Shown: positions 1 through 7,900, numbered from the stretch's first letter. The stretch is DNA of 64,000 bases from Hahella sp. HN01 (GCF_018986435.1 NZ_JAHMIN010000015.1:1-64000), one strand, 5' to 3'. The notes: generated from the sequence alone by a model not told the origin. Translations and numbers: made by a program.

Positions 1-149
1 ACATATGGCGTTGAATTTATTGAAGAATGAGAAGACGGACAAAGGAGGTATAAAAACTAAGAGGCTACGAGCGGGCTGGGACCATGGTTACTTAAAAAAA
101 GTGCTATCGGGTCTGGCTACTATGTAGCCACATAGTGCGATTTGCCTGA

Positions 150-809
150 GATAGAAGCTTATCGGAAAACAGCATTTTTCTTTCGGATCTAGGACAAACA
201 AAAGGGTTTGAGTTTGACATTGTTATTGTCATAAACACATGCAATGGAGTGATACCAAACAGAAGACTTCCTGAAAAAGAGCACTATAGAGAATTATCAC
301 ATATTTATGTTTCTCTGACTCGCGCCAAATCTCAGCTAGTTATTAGCTTCCACGGAGAGCCTTCCTTTCTTCTCAAAGACATCGACGATAGCATATATCG
401 TGCAAGCTGGAAGGAATACATAGATTACCCCCCTAGACGTGTAGACCTACCTAAACATCTGGACCAAATTCGCGAGAAAGAGCACAGTATAAAACCATTA
501 GTATTCATGACTGGAGAGGAGATACTCTATCAATCATTTACCTTGGACATATCGCCTTTACTAATCGACAAATTAAGAAATCTTATTTCTGGAAGACCCT
601 TAAACAGAGAAGGAACCATGGTTGAGTGGAGAAATATAGGATCTGCATTTGAATCATGCCAAAGCAAAGCAGGATCTCGCCGTCAATTTGGACCAGAAGG
701 GATAAAAGAGTTTTATAATCTTTGTGACGCTTTAGAAATCAAAAGACATTTAAATGATTACTCTATCAATGAAATATATAGCGGCGTAATTCCTGATAAA
801 GAAAGATAA
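150..809 (+). pseudogene. C-terminal remnant of a UvrD/Rep-type helicase
   Basis: The open frame carries two superfamily 1 helicase signatures in the right order: KGFEFDIVIVI (motif V region, encoded just before the first ATG at 249) and HIYVSLTRAKSQLVIS (motif VI). Everything N-terminal to motif V, including Walker A and B, is missing: an in-frame TGA lies at 147 and all frames before it are broken. About 140 further residues follow motif VI without a recognised domain. The fragment is visibly A+T-richer than the genes that follow, which suggests acquired DNA. I read it as a dead remnant. A short protein starting at 249 (186 residues) could still be translated but would lack ATPase function. 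The true gene may begin outside the window and be interrupted here. Confidence 0.6.
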
Positions 810-872
810 TACTTATTAAATTATCGTAAATAGATTTACAACCCTAAAATCACCAATATCTCCCGTTTCTAC

Positions 873-2483
873 TTATTTACCGCAAACACGTTGTGCCGGC
901 CAGGAAACCTCAATTGCGGCGCCGCCCAGCGGGGAGTCGCCGACGGTGACGTCGCCCTGGTGCCATTGCGCGATCTGACTGACGATAGCCAGTCCGAGGC
1001 CGTGTCCGCCGGATGACGCGCGTTCGGCGTTGCCCAATTGCGCGAAGGGCTGCAGGATGGTCTCCCGTTCAGCCAGGGGAATGCCTAGACCGTCATCCTC
1101 CACCTTTAAACGACAGAGTGCGCCGTCGCGACGCAGGCTGACCCGCACGCGGGACTGCGCATAGCGGGAGGCGTTATCCAGCAGGTTATGCAACACCCGA
1201 CCGATGGCGCGTGAGTCCGCCCATATGCGGGCGCCACGCAGGGTCTCGTCACAGACAAACTCGCAGGCCAGGTCACTGCGTTCAGGCTGATGCAAATCCA
1301 CTTCTTCCTCCACCAGGGCCGCCAGGTCAATCTCGCTGAAGTGATTGATGTCGATGGCGCGACTGTAGCGTGAGTGGGTGAGTAGTTGATTGATCAGGTA
1401 ATCCAATGAGTCGATGCTGGCGTGGATGCTTTTGCGATATCGCTCCTGCTCTTCCGCCGTGCAATCCTCCGACTCCAGAATTTCCACCGCGAAGCGCAGC
1501 CGCGCCAACGGGGTGCGAAGATCATGAGCGACGGCGTTGGTCAGCTGTTGATGCGAGCGCACCAGCTTCTGAATACTGTCCGCCATGGCGTTGAATGATC
1601 GCCCCAGACGTGCGGCGACAGAGCCTTTACGCAGCGACACGCGATGCTCCAGCCGGCCCTGCCCAAACTCCGACGCCGTGCGGTCGAGCCGTTTTAGGTC
1701 CCGCCACAAGGGCGTCAGCCAGGATAATAAGCCCAACGCAGTGGCTAACAATATCGCGGCGAACACCGTCACCAAATAAGAAAGAACCACCCCGCCGGGC
1801 GAAGGCGTTGGCCCCGCCGACAGGACTTTGTCGCTATCGCCAATACGGTAGTAAAACAGGGTTTCATCGTCGTCGGTGGTGATCCAGGCGTAGCCTTTTT
1901 GCATCAGCGCCTCTTGTTTCTCCGCCGATATGTCCAGCTCAGCCAGCGCCAGCATCTCCAGCGGAAAACGAAACTCCGCCTGCAACTGCGTCAGTAATTG
2001 CGGCCACTGCGCTTCCGGCGCTTTCGCAAACATGTCGCCCAACAAAAACAGAGTACCTTTGGCGCTGCGCAGCGTCTCTTCGTCATCCGTCTCATCCAGC
2101 ACCATTTCAACCACCCAGTCGCTGTCGCCGACCCTGCGCCAGAGCACGTCGGTATCCGCCTCTGCATAGACATAACCGCCTTCTCGCAAGGTATCGCCGT
2201 ACTGCGTTTGCGTGAGTAGTTCCGCCAAGGGCGTCAACCGCAATCGATAGCCGAAATGGTTATCCAGCGACGCCACTCTGTCCTGCCAGGCGCTCTGCGG
2301 CCGCTCCGCCAAATCACGGTCAATCAGGAAAAATGTGCCGTTATAGGTGTTAACGAAGTAATTAAGGAGAATGCGGTTTTTGATGTAATGAACAGGATTA
2401 TAGGATTCCACCGTCAGCAGCAGCCCGACCGGCAAGACAATGACGATCACCAGTCGCAACAGGGTTCTTAACATCATCCTCAA
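873..2483 (-). CDS. rstB: RstB-like sensor histidine kinase
   Basis: Inner-membrane sensor kinase of 536 residues. An N-terminal membrane segment (about 8-25), a long periplasmic sensor region (about 30-228), a second membrane segment (about 231-256), HAMP linker, then the H-box VAHDLRTPLARLRF with the phospho-accepting His near residue 320. The N-box LLDNASRYA and G-boxes DDGLGIP and GGHGLGLAI form the ATPase domain. The start codon overlaps the stop of the upstream response regulator by 4 bases, so the two are translationally coupled. It is longer than Escherichia coli RstB because the periplasmic part is larger, with two similar stretches (each with a GDSDWV/GDSDKV-like motif), so the signal may differ. 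The partner regulator is the better evidence for the Rst assignment. Confidence 0.85.
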   Translation of the reverse strand: MRMMLRTLLRLVIVIVLPVGLLLTVESYNPVHYIKNRILLNYFVNTYNGTFFLIDRDLAERPQSAWQDRVASLDNHFGYRLRLTPLAELLTQTQYGDTLREGGYVYAEADTDVLWRRVGDSDWVVEMVLDETDDEETLRSAKGTLFLLGDMFAKAPEAQWPQLLTQLQAEFRFPLEMLALAELDISAEKQEALMQKGYAWITTDDDETLFYYRIGDSDKVLSAGPTPSPGGVVLSYLVTVFAAILLATALGLLSWLTPLWRDLKRLDRTASEFGQGRLEHRVSLRKGSVAARLGRSFNAMADSIQKLVRSHQQLTNAVAHDLRTPLARLRFAVEILESEDCTAEEQERYRKSIHASIDSLDYLINQLLTHSRYSRAIDINHFSEIDLAALVEEEVDLHQPERSDLACEFVCDETLRGARIWADSRAIGRVLHNLLDNASRYAQSRVRVSLRRDGALCRLKVEDDGLGIPLAERETILQPFAQLGNAERASSGGHGLGLAIVSQIAQWHQGDVTVGDSPLGGAAIEVSWPAQRVCGK

Positions 2484-3238
2484 CGGCCTCCAGCCAGGTC
2501 TGGATCAGTGCATAGCTGATAGCCTTTGCCCCGAATCGTCTTGATGATGTCCTGCCCTGCTCCGCCGTCTTGCAGCTTCTTCCGTAAACGGGAGATGCGT
2601 CGGTCTATGGAGCGGTCCAAACCGTCGTAATCGAAGCCGCGTAATTCCTGAATGATAAAGTCGCGGTCCACCACTTCGCCCAGCGACCTCGCCAGCAACA
2701 ATAACAGTTCGAATTCCGCCGTGGTGAGCTCCACCGAACGATCGCCCAGCCTGACAACGCGGTTGCGCAGATCGATGGTCAACGCGCCGGCGCTGATCAC
2801 GCTTTTATCCTGGGTCGCCGTTGCAACGCCCTCGTTGCTTCCCGTGTGCTCCAGCCGTCGCAACAGCGCGCGAATGCGGCTAAGCAGTAACCGCGGCTGC
2901 ACCGGCTTGACGATATAGTCGTCCGCGCCAAGCTCCAATCCCAGCATTTGGTCCATATCCTCATCCAGCGCCGTCAGCATGAGAATAAAGCCGTTATAGT
3001 CCAGCCGCGCCTGCCGACACACATCCATGCCCGACAGCCCGGGCAGCATCACGTCCAGAATCACCAGCGCCGGACGCTGCGTCTGAATTTCCCGTACCGC
3101 ATCCAGCCCGTTGGCGACAATCGCCACCTGGAAGCCATTCTTAGTCAGGTAATCCTGAATCAAGGAAGCCAGCTCCTGGTCATCCTCCACCAGCAGCAAG
3201 CGATGATTGTGAGCGCAGTTCGAAAATACGGGTGTCAT
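2480..3238 (-). CDS. rstA: RstA-like response regulator (OmpR family)
   Basis: Cytoplasmic DNA-binding response regulator of 252 residues. The receiver domain has the acidic pair in LLLVEDDQE, the phosphorylated Asp in LVILDVMLPG and the Lys in DDYIVKPVQPR. The C-terminal winged helix contains LRGFDYDGLDRSIDRRISRL, very close to the RstA signature as I remember it, and ends TIRGKGYQL. It is the first gene of a two-gene operon with the kinase (ATGA-type overlap). No strong ribosome binding site is visible before the ATG. The divergent region upstream holds tandem 10-base repeats that may be its own operator. Confidence 0.88.
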   Translation of the reverse strand: MTPVFSNCAHNHRLLLVEDDQELASLIQDYLTKNGFQVAIVANGLDAVREIQTQRPALVILDVMLPGLSGMDVCRQARLDYNGFILMLTALDEDMDQMLGLELGADDYIVKPVQPRLLLSRIRALLRRLEHTGSNEGVATATQDKSVISAGALTIDLRNRVVRLGDRSVELTTAEFELLLLLARSLGEVVDRDFIIQELRGFDYDGLDRSIDRRISRLRKKLQDGGAGQDIIKTIRGKGYQLCTDPDLAGGR

Positions 3239-3313
3239 GATGGGAGAGCGTCGCCTTAACCAACAGGATCAGGGGAAATTCGCTCAGTGTAGAAAAAAAT
3301 GCGACGGGAGAAT

Positions 3314-3350
3314 ACCTGCCTGTGTAGCAGGTTTGTGACAGTTTGGGACA
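3314..3350. promoter_or_regulatory. Inverted repeat plus tandem 10-mers, candidate OmpR-family operator
   Basis: In the divergent region between the rstA-like gene and the first tail-collar gene there is an inverted repeat ACCTGC/GCAGGT (3314-3319 and 3327-3332) running into two adjacent direct repeats, GTTTGTGACA (3331-3340) and GTTTGGGACA (3341-3350), identical at 9 of 10 bases. Head-to-tail repeats with 10-11 base period are typical sites for OmpR-family regulators. Autoregulation is an inference. Confidence 0.3.
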
Positions 3351-3530
3351 GTCCGACTGTTAAAGATGGGCCCGCCTTGCTGTACAAAAAAAGGTCTACT
3401 AGGCTTCTGTATACGGCCCGCCTCCACAAGCGGACCTGTTTTGCTGTTGAGTATTCAAGCTGCATACCTTCCTAACCGGCGCTCCCAGGCTTCAGGTATG
3501 CGCGTACAAGGATCAAACAAGGAGCCGCTT

Positions 3531-4034
3531 ATGGAACCCTATCTCGGTCAGATCAGCATGATGGCTTTTAACTTCCCTCCTAAAGACTGGGCTTTTTGCA
3601 ATGGAGCCTTACAAACCATTTCGCAAAACCCAGCTTTATACTCTCTATTTGGAACAGCTTTCGGCGGTAACGGAAACACCACATTCGCTTTACCTGATTT
3701 GCGTGGTCGAGCTCCCATACAAATAGACCCACAAAATGGAATTAATATGGGCGCTCAAGGAGGGTTTGAAACAGTCACCCTGATTCAAGATCAAATGCCG
3801 ATTCACAGCCATCAGGTTTACGCCTCCAGCTTGGATGCCGATAAAGGAAGTCCTAGAGATAATAGAATTCTGGCGGCGACTCCAGATATCTATCGCCCCC
3901 TCACCTTACCGGTATCAATGTCGCCAAACGCAATCTCCGCTACAGGCGGCGGCCAAGCCCATCAGAATATGCAACCCTCACTGACGATCAATTTTTGTGT
4001 CGCTCTCAAGGGAGAATATCCCCAGAGAAACTAA
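3531..4034 (+). CDS. Tail-collar domain (microcystin-dependent type) protein 1
   Basis: Protein of 167 residues made of one phage tail collar fold. It opens with MEPYLGQISMMAFNFPPKDWAF and has the family landmarks CNG (start of the repeat core), FGGNGNTTFALPDLRGR and the C-terminal NFCVALKGEYPQRN. The ATG is chosen because AAGGAG lies 7-8 bases upstream; an upstream in-frame extension has no such site. First of four tandem paralogues on this strand. In phages the domain sits at fibre tips. Stand-alone bacterial versions such as MdpB have no settled function, and no other phage structural genes are nearby. It is the most divergent of the four together with copy 3. Confidence 0.85.
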   Translation: MEPYLGQISMMAFNFPPKDWAFCNGALQTISQNPALYSLFGTAFGGNGNTTFALPDLRGRAPIQIDPQNGINMGAQGGFETVTLIQDQMPIHSHQVYASSLDADKGSPRDNRILAATPDIYRPLTLPVSMSPNAISATGGGQAHQNMQPSLTINFCVALKGEYPQRN

Positions 4035-4084
4035 GCGCTCCAACCACATTAAATTGAGTAATCTAATAACCAGGAGGGTTCACT

Positions 4085-4612
4085 ATGTCGTATCCTTTTT
4101 TCGGTGAAATCAGAATGTTTGGGTATTCTTTCACCCCCGCTGGATGGGCGTTCTGTCAAGGACAACTCGCCAGCATTGCACAAAACCAAGCTCTTTTCGC
4201 AGTGATCACGACAGCTTTCGGCGGCGACGGGAGGACTACGATGGGCCTGCCTGATCTGCGCAGCAGGACTCCACTGCATGCGGGACAAGTCTCAGGACAG
4301 TACTACCCGTTTTCGCATCCTGGTGGCCAAGAGTACGTATCTCTGAGCACAACCCAAATGCCGTCACACAATCATCAACTAGTAGCCGCAGGCGCCGCCG
4401 GGACAAGTCCCGAACCCGCCAACCTGCTTTTCGCCTATCAAGCAGGAGACTTTCAACCAGATTACAAGCAAGACCCCTACCTCCCCCTCACCGCTATGGC
4501 GCCTTCCATGCTGACTGGCGCAGGGAAAGGGCTTCCCCATGAAAACAGACAGCCTTTTTTAGCCCTGAGATTTTGCATAGCTTTGGATGGCGTCTTCCCA
4601 ACACGTAATTAG
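4085..4612 (+). CDS. Tail-collar domain protein 2
   Basis: 175 residues, single tail-collar domain: GEIRMFGYSFTPAGWAFCQG, then FGGDGRTTMGLPDLRSRTP, a middle His-rich stretch MPSHNHQL, and the C-terminal FCIALDGVFPTRN. Strong ribosome binding site AGGAGG 8 bases before the ATG. It is closest to copy 4: both carry a FAYQ.GDFQPDYKQ block and the identical ending IALDGVFPTRN, so these two probably arose from a later duplication than copies 1 and 3. Function unknown; surface or fibre-tip role is only an analogy. Confidence 0.86.
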   Translation: MSYPFFGEIRMFGYSFTPAGWAFCQGQLASIAQNQALFAVITTAFGGDGRTTMGLPDLRSRTPLHAGQVSGQYYPFSHPGGQEYVSLSTTQMPSHNHQLVAAGAAGTSPEPANLLFAYQAGDFQPDYKQDPYLPLTAMAPSMLTGAGKGLPHENRQPFLALRFCIALDGVFPTRN

Positions 4613-4685
4613 AGTGGAAATACATAGAGATACATCAACATATATTGGAGACAACCTCCGAGTTAGAGCATAAAGGAGAGCAGCC

Positions 4686-5219
4686 ATGTCTGAATCATTT
4701 ATTGGAGAAATCAGGATATTCGCGGGAAACTACGCTCCGTTCAATTGGACATTTTGTAACGGCCAGCTATTAACGATTGCACAAAATGAAGCGTTGTTCA
4801 GCGTAATTGGAGTAACTTTTGGGGGCGACGCTCGCACCAGCTTCGGACTACCCGATATGCGCGGCCGCATTCCTTTGAACTTTGGACAAGGTCCCGGGCT
4901 CACAGACAGAGCTTTCGGCAGTTCATTTGGAAGTTCAGAGGTCGTGTTAACCGAAGCGAATCTGCCGCCACATACCCATCTTCTACAAGCCTCAAATGAG
5001 GCCGTCACCGCCAATGTCAATCCGACAGGTCAGGCTACCGGCGTCACAGCAGTCCCATTCTACGCAGGGGTCAGCAACATGACCAACCTGGCGCCGGACG
5101 CTATCGGAAATACCGGTGGCCTTGACAACGGCCAAACAGCGGCTCACTACAACATGATGCCCTATTTAGCTTTGAACTTTATTCTTTCATTGAAAGGCTA
5201 TTACCCATCCCGTAACTGA
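4686..5219 (+). CDS. Tail-collar domain protein 3
   Basis: 177 residues, single tail-collar domain with GEIRIFAGNYAPFNWTFCNG, FGGDARTSFGLPDMRGRIP, LPPHTHLL and C-terminal LNFILSLKGYYPSRN. Preceded by AAAGGAGAG at a normal distance from the ATG. It lacks the FQPDYKQ block of copies 2 and 4 and has instead a Gly/Ala/Asn-rich middle section. It sits 18 bases before copy 4, so the two are surely co-transcribed. Function not known. Confidence 0.86.
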   Translation: MSESFIGEIRIFAGNYAPFNWTFCNGQLLTIAQNEALFSVIGVTFGGDARTSFGLPDMRGRIPLNFGQGPGLTDRAFGSSFGSSEVVLTEANLPPHTHLLQASNEAVTANVNPTGQATGVTAVPFYAGVSNMTNLAPDAIGNTGGLDNGQTAAHYNMMPYLALNFILSLKGYYPSRN

Positions 5220-5236
5220 TCAAAGGGAGAGCGGCT

Positions 5237-5773
5237 ATGTCGGAACCATTTATTGCTGAAATTCGCTTACTTCCCTATACCTATGCCCCAAGGAACTGGG
5301 CCTACTGTGCAGGCCAGATCCTTCCTATTTCTCAAAATTCTGCGTTATTTGCTGTAACAGGGACCCTCTATGGCGGCGATGGCCGTGTAACCGTCGGCAT
5401 TCCCGGCATGCTTGGAAGAACGCCGCTGCATAGCGGAGCGAGCGCCGGTCCCGGACAGCGGTTCTATCCTTTGGCCGAAAGGTATGGCGCGCCTGAAGTG
5501 GAGCTTGAGATAAGCCAAATCCCTTCTCACACTCATTCCCTCTTTGCCGCAACAACGCCCGGAGACAATACTGAACCACAAGATAGATTCTTCGCCTACC
5601 AACAGGGCGACTTCCAACCTGACTACAAGCAGGAGCCATTCGGCAGCCTGGCGGAGATGTCCGATCAAATGCTTGATAATTCAGGAGACAACCAACCCCA
5701 CCCTAACATGCAGCCCTTTCTGGCGCTCCCCTTTTGTATTGCTTTAGATGGTGTGTTCCCAACTAGAAACTAG
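5237..5773 (+). CDS. Tail-collar domain protein 4
   Basis: 178 residues, last of the tandem set, with AEIRLLPYTYAPRNWAYCAG, YGGDGRVTVGIPGMLGRTP, IPSHTHSL, FFAYQQGDFQPDYKQ and the ending FCIALDGVFPTRN. Ribosome binding site AAAGGGAGA ahead of the ATG. Compared with the others the core motif PDLRGR is changed to PGMLGR. A hairpin terminator follows 17 bases after the stop, marking the end of this transcription unit. Confidence 0.86.
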   Translation: MSEPFIAEIRLLPYTYAPRNWAYCAGQILPISQNSALFAVTGTLYGGDGRVTVGIPGMLGRTPLHSGASAGPGQRFYPLAERYGAPEVELEISQIPSHTHSLFAATTPGDNTEPQDRFFAYQQGDFQPDYKQEPFGSLAEMSDQMLDNSGDNQPHPNMQPFLALPFCIALDGVFPTRN

Positions 5774-5789
5774 CTGTTCTAATCTGAGA

Positions 5790-5815
5790 AGGGCGCTCTA
5801 CGCGCCCTATTGTTA
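5790..5815. terminator. Hairpin terminator after the tail-collar genes
   Basis: Perfect 7-base stem AGGGCGC/GCGCCCT (5790-5796 and 5802-5808) with a 5-base loop, followed by ATTGTT. It lies between two convergent genes and could serve both directions, although the T-tract is short. Confidence 0.6.
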
Positions 5816-5828
5816 AGACAAAGTATGC

Positions 5829-6137
5829 TCAACCACCTACTTTGTAACTGAACACTGACTCATACAGATAGCAGTCGTCTTTTTCCGCGACGGGTACAAT
5901 AAAGATATCGTGCGCACCGCAGTTATCATTCTTAACTGCGCAGGTTTGTTGCTGCATCAAGCCTTTATCTTTTCCCGCTTTAAAAATCACCGAGAAGCTT
6001 TCAAAGCCGCCTCCCAGTTCTTTTTTATCCGACACTTCCACCAGGGTTAACTCCAAAGGCGGTTGGCTGGAATCATAAGTCGCGTAGAAAGTTTTATCTT
6101 GATTGGACTGAAACTGGTCATGGGTAAACATCGGCAT
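5829..6137 (-). CDS. DUF6916-type small protein
   Basis: Protein of 102 residues starting MPMFTHDQF, without signal peptide or membrane segment. It looks like the DUF6916 family, small proteins that I associate with tail-collar protein genes. The pattern is alternating beta-type residues with a central FSVIFKAG and C-terminal VPVAEKDDCYLYESVFS. The cysteines in TCAVKNDNCGAHD are of unknown use. It is encoded opposite to the tail-collar genes and shares their terminator. Function unknown; a chaperone or partner of the collar proteins is plausible from position only. Confidence 0.65.
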   Translation of the reverse strand: MPMFTHDQFQSNQDKTFYATYDSSQPPLELTLVEVSDKKELGGGFESFSVIFKAGKDKGLMQQQTCAVKNDNCGAHDIFIVPVAEKDDCYLYESVFSYKVGG

Positions 6138-6317
6138 CTCCCTGCTGAGTTCATAAGCTTTTTACACCAAACACACGCATCTAACCCTGCATGCTCCTAT
6201 AGAGTATAGACAACAGCCGAGCGACTGATAGAGGCGGGTATGAATATCCACGTTAGGGACAACATCTCCACCACTAATACATCGCCGCGAGCCTTCCTTG
6301 CTTGCTAACCTGTTAAC

Positions 6318-6347
6318 TTGATAAATCAAAAGGTTCAGGTCTATGCT
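6318..6347 (+). promoter_or_regulatory. Candidate promoter for the PqqD-like gene
   Basis: TTGATA (6318-6323), 18-base spacer, TATGCT (6342-6347). It lies about 80 bases before the PqqD-like ATG and would transcribe that gene and the precursor-like peptide. Sigma-70-like by eye only. Nothing else was recognised in the 288-base gap 6138-6425. Confidence 0.4.
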
Positions 6348-6425
6348 GAAGAAGCTGCTGTACCTTCTCCGAGCGGCCCACATGCTGTAAGTGGATCTCC
6401 TGCTAACCTAATATGGAGGAAACAC

Positions 6426-6710
6426 ATGGAAGCCATCACAAGGGACGATGTGGTCATGCAAAGCGACAAACAGGTTTCCTGCTCTGTCGATCAAGGCATT
6501 GTCGTTATGAACGTCAATGCTGGCGAGTTCTACGATTTGAACCATTCCGCGTCCGATGTCTGGAGGCTACTGGACCCCCCTACAAAAGTGTCGACATTGT
6601 GTGATCGCCTTTGCGAAAGATATAACGTCGACTTCGAGCGCTGTGAAAAGGATGTGCTAAACCTGCTCAATCGTCTGCGGGAAAAAGGCGTCATCAAAGC
6701 GCAAAAATGA
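6426..6710 (+). CDS. PqqD-like leader-recognition protein (lasso B1 type)
   Basis: 94-residue protein with the PqqD fold pattern: an N-terminal beta part (ITRDDVVMQ, GIVVMNVNAGEFYDLN) and helical part (HSASDVWRLL, LCDRLCERYNV, VLNLLNRLREKGVI). The phrase YDLN.SASDVW..L is the hallmark of PqqD/RRE domains. Such proteins bind the leader of ribosomal peptides and hand it to the modifying enzymes; in lasso clusters this is B1. The ATG follows GGAGGA by 5 bases. It is directly followed (74 bases) by a precursor-like 45-residue gene. Related PqqD proteins also occur in systems with an HprK-like kinase and a nucleotidyltransferase (Haft's HPr-rel-A system, from memory), both of which are present here. 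Confidence 0.85.
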   Translation: MEAITRDDVVMQSDKQVSCSVDQGIVVMNVNAGEFYDLNHSASDVWRLLDPPTKVSTLCDRLCERYNVDFERCEKDVLNLLNRLREKGVIKAQK

Positions 6711-6784
6711 AACTCTAAAAGAACAACCTTCACGTCTCGCCTGCGGTATGGCCAGATTTAATTTTTATAAAGGGTATTTACACT

Positions 6785-6922
6785 ATGGATCAGGAAAACG
6801 AAGAAACTAAAGCTACTGAAGAATGGGAAACACCTGACTTCACTGTCATGGACGCTAATCAGGCCGAGAACCTACCTGGTGACGGACTTGATGGAGGGTT
6901 TGGCGGAGACTCACGCTCCTAA
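6785..6922 (+). CDS. Putative modified-peptide precursor (lasso-like), 45 residues
   Basis: Small acidic peptide with a weak AAAGGG site 10 bases upstream. The first half has W14-x-x-P17-x-F19, comparable to the aromatic-x-x-P-x-hydrophobic motif that lasso leaders use to bind B1. Residues 19-28 read FTVMDANQAE, which lines up by eye with the end of paeninodin-family leaders, with Ala27 where lasso leaders usually have Thr at -2. The tail is NLPGDGLDGGFGGDSRS: Gly/Asp-rich, as in lasso cores, and ending in Ser, the residue phosphorylated by the HprK-like kinase in paeninodin. If the core starts at Asn29, an 8-residue ring to Asp36 is possible; a start at Glu28 gives a 9-residue ring. It lies between B1 and the kinase gene. 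Cleavage site and ring are inference. Confidence 0.62.
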   Translation: MDQENEETKATEEWETPDFTVMDANQAENLPGDGLDGGFGGDSRS

Positions 6923-6930
6923 CCCCGGCC

Positions 6931-6956
6931 AGGCGTCACTCAAGCTGTAGACGCCT
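6931..6956. terminator. Hairpin after the precursor gene
   Basis: Inverted repeat AGGCGTC/GACGCCT (6931-6937, 6950-6956) with a 12-base loop, 8 bases after the precursor stop. It has no T-tract and overlaps the 3' end of the convergent kinase gene, so it may stabilise the small mRNA or terminate weakly. Confidence 0.35.
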
Positions 6957-7842
6957 CTAGTTCCTGCGCTGCAAGCATGTCCACAATATTTATAGCTTCC
7001 GACATCAATTTGGGGCGCTGCAAAGAATAAACAGACGTGACGCCAGCAAGAGCCGCGCATGCATTCAATATTGTTCGCCGCTGCTCAAGCGAGACCAGAA
7101 ACACCTTTCTGAAGCAATGTTCAAATAATCCGGCTATCGCCTCTTGTGGCGTGAGCCGTTGCAGTGATAGCTCCTTCCCTTCCGTCAAGATGTAGACACT
7201 TTGCACGAACGCTTTTTTTAAAGAGAAGTTGCAACGCGCCGGGTAGCAATGTTTAACTCTGGTTTTAAAGGGTAAACGGGGATGATTCTCAGGCGTTTCC
7301 CCCATTGCCAGCAATATTTCGGGCGACAGTTTAAGTCTCGGAAAGCCAGGGCATAAGCTAACGTTATACCCCTCTAACGTTAATGGACATATATCATCAC
7401 TCAAGAGCTCGTGGCCCCGATGATAGAAAAGCCCCGCCATGCTGGATTTTCCGGCGGTCTTGTTACCGCAAAACACCAAGGCGCGCCCACTTGGCAAGCG
7501 TACAGCGGAAGCATGCAACACCAAACACTTACGCCATTGCAATATCGCTCCTAAGCACGACCCAAGCACATGAGCATAAATACTCCAGGATTGAGAAGAC
7601 TCCCCAGGTGTAATGACTATGCGCCAGGGGCGCACCCAGAAACGCCCACCGTCTTCATCGTCAAAGATAAGTACTTCGCTTTCATTAGCCTGATAGCGTT
7701 TTCCTTGCTTCGCCACCTTATCCAGTCGCGTTGGGGCCTCTCCAAAAACGACCGTTAAATCAGATCCATCTCCACCTTGTACAAGCCATGGAAACTCAAA
7801 CTCCGTCTGCATTTGCAACCCATATACCTGGTAGTAGTACAT
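6940..7842 (-). CDS. HprK-like kinase of a peptide-modification cluster
   Basis: About 300 residues. The C-terminal half resembles the HPr Ser kinase catalytic domain: LVLHASAV, the P-loop GNKTAGKSS (about 126-134) and LLSDDICPL, matching the paired Asp of HprK. The regulatory N-terminal domain of true HprK is absent. In paeninodin-type lasso clusters such a kinase phosphorylates the C-terminal Ser of the precursor, and the neighbouring 45-residue peptide ends in Ser. The ATG at 7842 is preferred because AAGGGA stands 9 bases upstream; a GTG 24 bases earlier is the alternative. It converges on the precursor gene and diverges from the oxygenase gene. Function is inferred from family and context. 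Confidence 0.78.
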   Translation of the reverse strand: MYYYQVYGLQMQTEFEFPWLVQGGDGSDLTVVFGEAPTRLDKVAKQGKRYQANESEVLIFDDEDGGRFWVRPWRIVITPGESSQSWSIYAHVLGSCLGAILQWRKCLVLHASAVRLPSGRALVFCGNKTAGKSSMAGLFYHRGHELLSDDICPLTLEGYNVSLCPGFPRLKLSPEILLAMGETPENHPRLPFKTRVKHCYPARCNFSLKKAFVQSVYILTEGKELSLQRLTPQEAIAGLFEHCFRKVFLVSLEQRRTILNACAALAGVTSVYSLQRPKLMSEAINIVDMLAAQELEASTA

Positions 7843-7861
7843 GCAGTTTATTCCCTTGATT

Positions 7862-7900
7862 CTCACTTTATTAAGGTGAGGTTTAGACTACGCTTATAAT
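7862..7900. promoter_or_regulatory. Palindrome and TATAAT box between divergent kinase and oxygenase genes
   Basis: A 19-base imperfect palindrome (7862-7880, arms CTCAC...GTGAG, with CTT/AAG inside) lies just upstream of a perfect TATAAT (7895-7900) on the plus strand. The palindrome covers the place where a -35 box would be, so it could be an operator. No good -35 hexamer is visible, which would fit an activator-dependent promoter. Confidence 0.35.

Noticed and set aside
3531-5773. Prophage assigned from tail-collar genes
   Set aside because: No capsid, terminase, tail tube, lysis or integrase gene is nearby; tandem stand-alone collar genes are a known bacterial arrangement.
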